Source: Minisyncoccota bacterium (GTDB lineage: Bacteria > Patescibacteriota > Minisyncoccia > Minisyncoccales > Minisyncoccaceae). Taken from it: 9,766 nt of DNA. Positions 6,287 through 9,766 of the stretch are shown here, piece after piece. Both the position numbers and the translations under genes were made by a program. The stretch is from the NCBI GenBank assembly GCA_028689175.1, contig JAQTWS010000016.1:1-9766 (forward strand). Reading direction: 5' to 3'. The notes beneath the pieces were generated by a model. It ran no database searches and was not told where the DNA came from. It saw only the letters and a list, made by a program, of their open reading frames with translations. How positions within the stretch are numbered: the first letter of the stretch is position 1; every line of letters starts with the position of its first letter.

Positions 6287-7350
6287 AAATAGATTATAAA
6301 TTATATTTAAGAAAACTTTTAGAAGTCGTGGTTGAAAAACAGGCCTCTGACTTTCATATAACAGTTGGTAAACCTCCTATGATAAGATTGAATAGGGAAC
6401 TTGTTCCTCTTTTGAATGAAAGTCTTTTTACCCCAGATGACACAAAAGAATTAGCTTTTGCGTTAATGACGATGGAACAAAGAGAAGAGTTTTTAAGAGA
6501 AAAACAAATTGATTTTTCATATAATTTTGGAGAAAAAGGAAGATTTAGGGCAAATGTTTTTTTTCAAAGAGGATACATCAGTGTGGCATTAAGACTTATA
6601 CCAGAGAAAATTAGAACGCTTCATGAGTTGAATCTTCCTAGAACACTTTATAGATTTTGTAATTATTCCCAGGGCTTTGTTTTAATAACTGGCCCTTCTT
6701 CTCATGGTAAAAGTACAACATTGGCTGCGTTAATAAATGAGATCAATAATACAAAAACTAAGCATATTATTACGATTGAAGATCCTATAGAATATTTATT
6801 TGATCAAAATAAATGCATAATTTCTCAAAGAGAGTTGCATAAAGATACTTTATCTTTTGAAAAAGCACTTAAGGCTACATTTAGAGAAGATCCAGATGTG
6901 ATTATGGTTGGAGAAATGAGAGACAAGGAAACAATTGAGACAGCAATAACTGCGGCTGAAACAGGTCATTTGGTTTTTGCGACACTTCATACAAATTCAG
7001 CCGCACAAACACTTTATAGAATTTTAGATTCTTTTTCAGGAGAACAACAAAATCAAGTGAAATCACAATTATCAAGATCTCTTGTTGGAATTGTTTCTCA
7101 GAGGCTGGTGCCAAGAATAAATGGAGGGGTTGTTCCTGCCTGTGAAATATTATTTAATAATGACGCAGTTTCAAATTTGATAAGAAAAGATAAGGTTTAT
7201 GAAATTCCTCTTATTGTAGATACATCGTACGATGAAGAGATGGTTTCACTAAATAGATCATTAGCAGAGCTTGTAAGAATGGGTGTAGTTGATATTGAGA
7301 TTGCAATGAATTATTCAACCAACCCTCAAGAACTTGTTAAATTAATATGA
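6283..7350 (+). CDS. pilT: Type IV pilus retraction ATPase PilT
   Basis: PilT drives pilus disassembly and retraction, which supports twitching, surface attachment and DNA import. The 355 residues are normal for the family. ASDFHITVG at 21-29 and the arginine-rich RFRANVFFQRG at 87-97 match the N-terminal domain. Walker A is GPSSHGKS at 137-144: it keeps GxxxxGKS but has SSH where TGS is usual. The Asp box IEDPIEYLF is at 165-173, Walker B DPDVIMVGEMRD at 203-214 and the His box to HT at 236-237. AVSNLIRKDK at 295-304 is the counterpart of the AIRNLIRE motif needed for retraction, and there is no zinc tetracysteine. The start overlaps the pilB stop by 4 bases, with GAAGGTG upstream as a modest ribosome binding site. 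The end overlaps pilC by 4 bases. Confidence 0.95.
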   Translation: MKIDYKLYLRKLLEVVVEKQASDFHITVGKPPMIRLNRELVPLLNESLFTPDDTKELAFALMTMEQREEFLREKQIDFSYNFGEKGRFRANVFFQRGYISVALRLIPEKIRTLHELNLPRTLYRFCNYSQGFVLITGPSSHGKSTTLAALINEINNTKTKHIITIEDPIEYLFDQNKCIISQRELHKDTLSFEKALKATFREDPDVIMVGEMRDKETIETAITAAETGHLVFATLHTNSAAQTLYRILDSFSGEQQNQVKSQLSRSLVGIVSQRLVPRINGGVVPACEILFNNDAVSNLIRKDKVYEIPLIVDTSYDEEMVSLNRSLAELVRMGVVDIEIAMNYSTNPQELVKLI

Positions 7351-8558
7351 AATTTGAGTATCAAGCAAGAACAAAATCAGGGGATATAAAAAAAGGAGTT
7401 ATTGAGGCTGTTTCAAAGATGGCCGCAATTGATTTACTTCACAAAAATGAACTTTTTCCAACTATAATAAAAGAAGAAAAAAAAGGAAAAGGTTTAAATA
7501 CAGAACTAAAGATTTTCGAGAGAGTTTCTTCAAAAGAAGTGGTAATATTTACAAGAGAAATCGCTATTATGATTGAAAGCAACGTTCCTCCAGCTAAGGC
7601 ACTTGAGGCTTTAGGAGAGCAAATGAGTAATAGATCATTTAAAGAAAAGATTTTTAAAGTATCAGCTGATATTAGGGAGGGAGTAACATTATCTAAGGCA
7701 TTTTCAAAGTATCCTAATATATTTTCAACTTTTTATGTAAACATGTTAAGATCAGGAGAAATTTCAGGTACGTTGCCAGAAGTTTTAAGAAAAGTAGCAG
7801 ATCATCTTGAAAATGAATACTACATTAAAACAAAAACAATGGGAGCTATGATTTATCCAATAGTTGTTTTAGTAGTTTTTGCTATAATTTTTACGGTTGT
7901 GGTTGTGTATATTATTCCAGGACTTGTGGAGGTTTTAGAAATTTCTGGGGCTGAACTTCCTCTTGTAACAAAAATTGTTATTGGGTTATCTATTTTTGTG
8001 GTTAATTATTGGTGGGCAGTTTTACTTATTCTTATAGGGATTGCTTCTTTTGTTAATTATTATCCAAAGACAAAAGAGGGAAAGCAAGTTACAGACGCAA
8101 TTTTGTTAAAAGTACCAGTATTAGGTAATTTTCAAAAAAATATTTACATGAATCGTTTTGCTGAAAATTTAGCAACTTTATTATCTTCTGGAAAACCAAT
8201 TACAGAAGCCTTAGAGGTAACTGCTGATCTTATAGGGAACAATGTTTATAGGGAGATAATACTACAGGCAAGAGATGGTGTTGTTAAGGGACAGAAAATA
8301 AGTGATTGTTTAGTGAATCATCCAAAACATATATCTCCTTTGTTCGTTCAAATGGTTGCAGTTGGTGAGAGTACAGGTAAAATTTCAGAAACATTAATGA
8401 ATGTTGTTAGATTTTATAAAACAGAGATTGAGACTTTTGTAGATTCAATTTCCGATATTATTGAACCTGTGCTAATATTGGGATTAGCGGGTATGGTAGG
8501 ATTACTTGTTGCAGCAGTATTCTTGCCTCTTTACCAGATCGGAGGAACATTAGGATAA
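7347..8558 (+). CDS. pilC: Type IV pilus platform protein PilC
   Basis: PilC is the polytopic membrane platform at the base of the pilus, turned by PilB and PilT from the cytoplasm. The 403 residues show the expected two T2SSF domains, at about 66-190 and 268-390, each starting with a helical cytoplasmic bundle. FTREIAIMIESNVPPAKALEAL and NRFAENLATLLSSGKPITEAL are the matching first helices. Transmembrane segments are predicted at about 170-190, 213-236 and 373-393. The conserved MLRSGEISGTLPEVL and MVAVGESTGKISETL motifs follow in the two halves. The N-terminal FEYQARTKSGDIKKG is typical. The ATG lies in the pilT stop (ATGA). It is the last gene of the assembly block before a new promoter for the pilins. 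Confidence 0.97.
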   Translation: MKFEYQARTKSGDIKKGVIEAVSKMAAIDLLHKNELFPTIIKEEKKGKGLNTELKIFERVSSKEVVIFTREIAIMIESNVPPAKALEALGEQMSNRSFKEKIFKVSADIREGVTLSKAFSKYPNIFSTFYVNMLRSGEISGTLPEVLRKVADHLENEYYIKTKTMGAMIYPIVVLVVFAIIFTVVVVYIIPGLVEVLEISGAELPLVTKIVIGLSIFVVNYWWAVLLILIGIASFVNYYPKTKEGKQVTDAILLKVPVLGNFQKNIYMNRFAENLATLLSSGKPITEALEVTADLIGNNVYREIILQARDGVVKGQKISDCLVNHPKHISPLFVQMVAVGESTGKISETLMNVVRFYKTEIETFVDSISDIIEPVLILGLAGMVGLLVAAVFLPLYQIGGTLG

Positions 8559-8563
8559 TTAAT

Positions 8564-8592
8564 TTGACCAAAAAAAATATGTTTGATATAAT
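8564..8592 (+). promoter_or_regulatory. Strong extended -10 promoter for the pilin genes
   Basis: TTGACC at 8564-8569, a 17-base spacer and TATAAT at 8587-8592 make a near-consensus sigma-70-type promoter, with TGA just before the -10 giving the extended TGn motif. The start of transcription should be near 8599, leaving a leader of about 43 bases before the pilin ATG at 8642. The leader holds a small hairpin, AAGG-TCG-CCTT (8610-8620). A separate promoter lets the structural pilins be made at a higher level than the assembly proteins. Confidence 0.75.
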
Positions 8593-8641
8593 AAAGCAAA
8601 ATTATTTCAAAGGTCGCCTTAAGAATAATTTAAATAATAAT

Positions 8642-9052
8642 ATGAATAAAAATAATAAAGGTTTTACATTAATAGAATTATTGGTCGTCATCGCTATAAT
8701 CGGTATTTTAGCAGGGTTAATTATTGTGTCTTTAGGTGATGCTACAAATCAAGCCAAGGAAGCAAAGATTAAATCTGCTCTAGATCAGTTAAGGCCTATT
8801 GCACAAATTCATGCAAATGCCAATGGTAATAAATTTACAGGATTAGATACTAACACAAAGGTCATTAATATTTATAATGAAATAGTTTTAAATGGGGGGA
8901 CAGCTTTAAATACTGGATTGCATGTACTTGATACTGCATGGAGTGCTTATTCCACTACACCTGCTGGTAATTGTATATGTTTAGATAGTACAGGACAGGT
9001 TAAGGAAACCACTGGAACATCTTGTGCAACTACAGCCACAGTTTGTCCTTAA
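8642..9052 (+). CDS. Type IV prepilin 1
   Basis: This encodes a 136-residue prepilin. The leader MNKNNKG ends at the prepilin peptidase site G7|F8; residues 8-30 (FTLIELLVVIAII...) are the hydrophobic helix that packs in the pilus core, with the key Glu at mature position 5 (E12). The globular part is short and ends with four cysteines (111, 113, 128, 135) that could form two disulfides near the C-terminus. The start at 8642 is chosen because an in-frame TTG start at 8564 would fall on the -35 box and give a 33-residue leader that does not suit the peptidase. An A-rich stretch replaces a ribosome binding site. It is one of two tandem pilins; which is the major subunit cannot be told. Confidence 0.93.
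   Translation: MNKNNKGFTLIELLVVIAIIGILAGLIIVSLGDATNQAKEAKIKSALDQLRPIAQIHANANGNKFTGLDTNTKVINIYNEIVLNGGTALNTGLHVLDTAWSAYSTTPAGNCICLDSTGQVKETTGTSCATTATVCP
8654..8688 (+). repeat. 35-base identity shared by the two pilin genes, copy 1
   Basis: The bases 8654-8688 are identical to 9086-9120 in the second pilin gene and code for the peptidase site and start of the N-terminal helix. Synonymous positions match too, which points to recent duplication or gene conversion. Past this block the third codon positions begin to differ. Confidence 0.85.
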
Positions 9053-9073
9053 TTAAATAATAATTAAACTAAT

Positions 9074-9502
9074 ATGAATAAAAAAAATAAAGGTTTTACA
9101 TTAATAGAATTATTGGTCGTTATTGCCATAATTGGTATTTTATCTGGTGTTATTCTTGTAAATGTAGGAGATGAATCAAAAAAGGCCAAGGATGCTAGAA
9201 TAAAATCTTCAATGAATCAAATAAGAACAAGAATGGAGACTTTAAGAGCAGAAAGCGCTACATTGGTGTATCCTGCTAGCCCTATTAGCGATTCTGAAAT
9301 TACAAAAATGCGGGATGATATCGTGGCGCAAAATTCAGCAGCGGTTTTTGATATACTTAGTGATGGCACAAATTGGTGTGCAAAAGCTACGCTTTTAACT
9401 AAAGTTGGTAATACTGATAAACCGACATGGTGTGTTGGTGGTAAGGGGTATTCTGGATATGGAACTTGTTCGAGTAATAAATGTACAGCTGTGACACCTT
9501 AA
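9074..9502 (+). CDS. Type IV prepilin 2
   Basis: This encodes a 142-residue prepilin. The leader MNKKNKG ends at G7|F8, followed by the same hydrophobic N-terminal helix as the first pilin with Glu at mature position 5 (E12). The first 23 residues of the two proteins differ at one position only, but the globular parts diverge almost fully. The second half has four cysteines (102, 120, 132, 137). W101-C102, W119-C120 and the SGYGT stretch recall the C-terminal loop of other short CPR pilins, from general recall. It starts 21 bases after the first pilin stop with no promoter between, so both should share one transcript that ends at the terminator just after this gene. Confidence 0.93.
   Translation: MNKKNKGFTLIELLVVIAIIGILSGVILVNVGDESKKAKDARIKSSMNQIRTRMETLRAESATLVYPASPISDSEITKMRDDIVAQNSAAVFDILSDGTNWCAKATLLTKVGNTDKPTWCVGGKGYSGYGTCSSNKCTAVTP
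9086..9120 (+). repeat. 35-base identity shared by the two pilin genes, copy 2
   Basis: Second copy of the block described at 8654-8688; the copies begin 432 bases apart. It lies at the same place within the gene, from codon 5 onward. Confidence 0.85.
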
Positions 9503-9503
9503 C

Positions 9504-9537
9504 AAAAAGGCTCCCTCTCAAAAGGGAGTTTTTTTTT
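9504..9537 (+). terminator. Intrinsic terminator after the pilin genes
   Basis: CTCCCT (9511-9516) pairs with AGGGAG (9523-9528) around a 6-base loop, and nine T residues follow (9529-9537). Two G-U pairs and the A run at 9504-9508 can lengthen the stem. It begins 1 base after the prepilin 2 stop and should end the pilin transcript before pilD. It is the only clear terminator in the window. Confidence 0.9.
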
Positions 9538-9548
9538 ATCTTAAAGTA

Positions 9549-9557
9549 TGCTAGAAT
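9549..9557 (+). promoter_or_regulatory. Extended -10 promoter of the prepilin peptidase gene, predicted leaderless
   Basis: TGC followed by TAGAAT (9552-9557, five of six bases match TATAAT) is an extended -10, and the ATG at 9565 follows after 7 bases. The -35 position lies in the T run of the terminator and does not match. An extended -10 can work without a good -35. The placement fits a transcript that starts at the ATG. Confidence 0.5.
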
Positions 9558-9564
9558 TTAAAGC

Positions 9565-9766
9565 ATGATGGAATATATTTTAAGTTTAATTTTAGGTTTA
9601 TTCATAGGAAGCTTTATAAACTGTATTGTTTATAGAGTATATAATAATAAAAGTTTTTTGAAAGGGCGTTCCATATGTCCAAAGTGTGATCATGAACTTG
9701 GAGTTCTTGATTTAATTCCTTTATTTAGCTTTTTTTCGTTAAAAGGGAAATGTAGGTATTGTAAAA
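9565..9766 (+). CDS. pilD: Prepilin peptidase PilD, N-terminal part only
   Basis: PilD is the membrane aspartic protease that removes the leader from prepilins, and usually N-methylates the new N-terminus. The visible 67 codons start MMEYILSLILGLFIGSFINC. GLFIGSFIN with V22-Y23-R24 is the conserved start of the A24 N-terminal domain. The zinc-binding pairs CPKC (38-41) and CRYC (63-66) frame the DLIPLFSFFSLKGK region, as expected of full-length bifunctional enzymes. The catalytic aspartates lie downstream of the window edge. Either of two adjacent ATGs (9565, 9568) could be used. The gene follows the pilin terminator and has its own -10, so it seems to be transcribed apart from the pilins that it processes. 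Confidence 0.93.
   Translation, partial: MMEYILSLILGLFIGSFINCIVYRVYNNKSFLKGRSICPKCDHELGVLDLIPLFSFFSLKGKCRYCK

Noticed and set aside
6691..6714. PilT as an inactive ATPase because of its odd P-loop
   Set aside because: GxxxxGKS is complete and the Asp box, Walker B and His box are all intact.
6902..7114. Reverse-strand open frame of 70 codons within pilT
   Set aside because: Shadow of the Walker B to His box region of pilT; no independent support.
8564..8641. An in-frame TTG start giving the first pilin a 26-residue extension
   Set aside because: The TTG is part of the -35 box and the transcript should start near 8599; the ATG at 8642 gives a leader matching that of the second pilin.

Overview
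The window is AT-rich bacterial DNA (I estimate roughly 70% A+T by eye) and holds a nearly complete type IV pilus (T4P) assembly locus. The likely source is a Candidate Phyla Radiation / Patescibacteria genome. The reasons are the small, tightly packed genes with 4- to 14-base overlaps, the scarcity of Shine-Dalgarno sequences, the lack of a secretin gene in the locus, short CPR-type pilins, and a small Cys-rich secreted protein of a kind I associate with that group. This is an inference from style, not a phylogenetic placement. TGA acts as a stop codon (pilB and pilT end in TGA inside ATGA overlaps), which argues against the TGA=Gly lineages (Gracilibacteria, SR1).

Left flank (1-1715). A 5' fragment of an AAA ATPase gene reads leftwards off the window. 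It diverges from a small secreted 8-Cys protein gene, which is followed 9 bases later by a Nudix hydrolase gene. The 95-base divergent region carries two copies of a perfect 19-base palindrome spaced 33 bases apart, set around a consensus TTGACA-18-TATAAT promoter whose start site would fall at the ATPase ATG. A shortened ComF-like gene with an eroded phosphoribosyltransferase loop runs leftwards. It overlaps the Nudix gene tail to tail by 8 bases and diverges from pilM.

Pilus operon (1716-8558). The order is pilM, pilN, pilO, a membrane-anchored acidic protein in the pilP position, pilB (extension ATPase), pilT (retraction ATPase) and pilC (platform). Gaps are at most 3 bases, with overlaps at pilN/pilO, pilB/pilT and pilT/pilC, so this is almost certainly one transcript. 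PilM, PilN and PilO form the inner alignment complex, PilC is the membrane platform, and PilB and PilT power extension and retraction.

Pilin unit (8559-9537). Its own strong extended -10 promoter precedes two tandem type IV prepilin genes, and a strong intrinsic terminator follows them. Last, the 5' end of a prepilin peptidase gene (pilD) runs off the right edge. PilD would cleave the G|F site of both pilins.

The most interesting points are the paired palindromic operator, -10 boxes placed 6-7 bases before the start codon in front of four genes (suggesting leaderless mRNAs), the ComF with a lost PRPP loop beside a possible DNA-uptake pilus, the acidic PilP-position protein, and the internally duplicated Cys-rich secreted protein.
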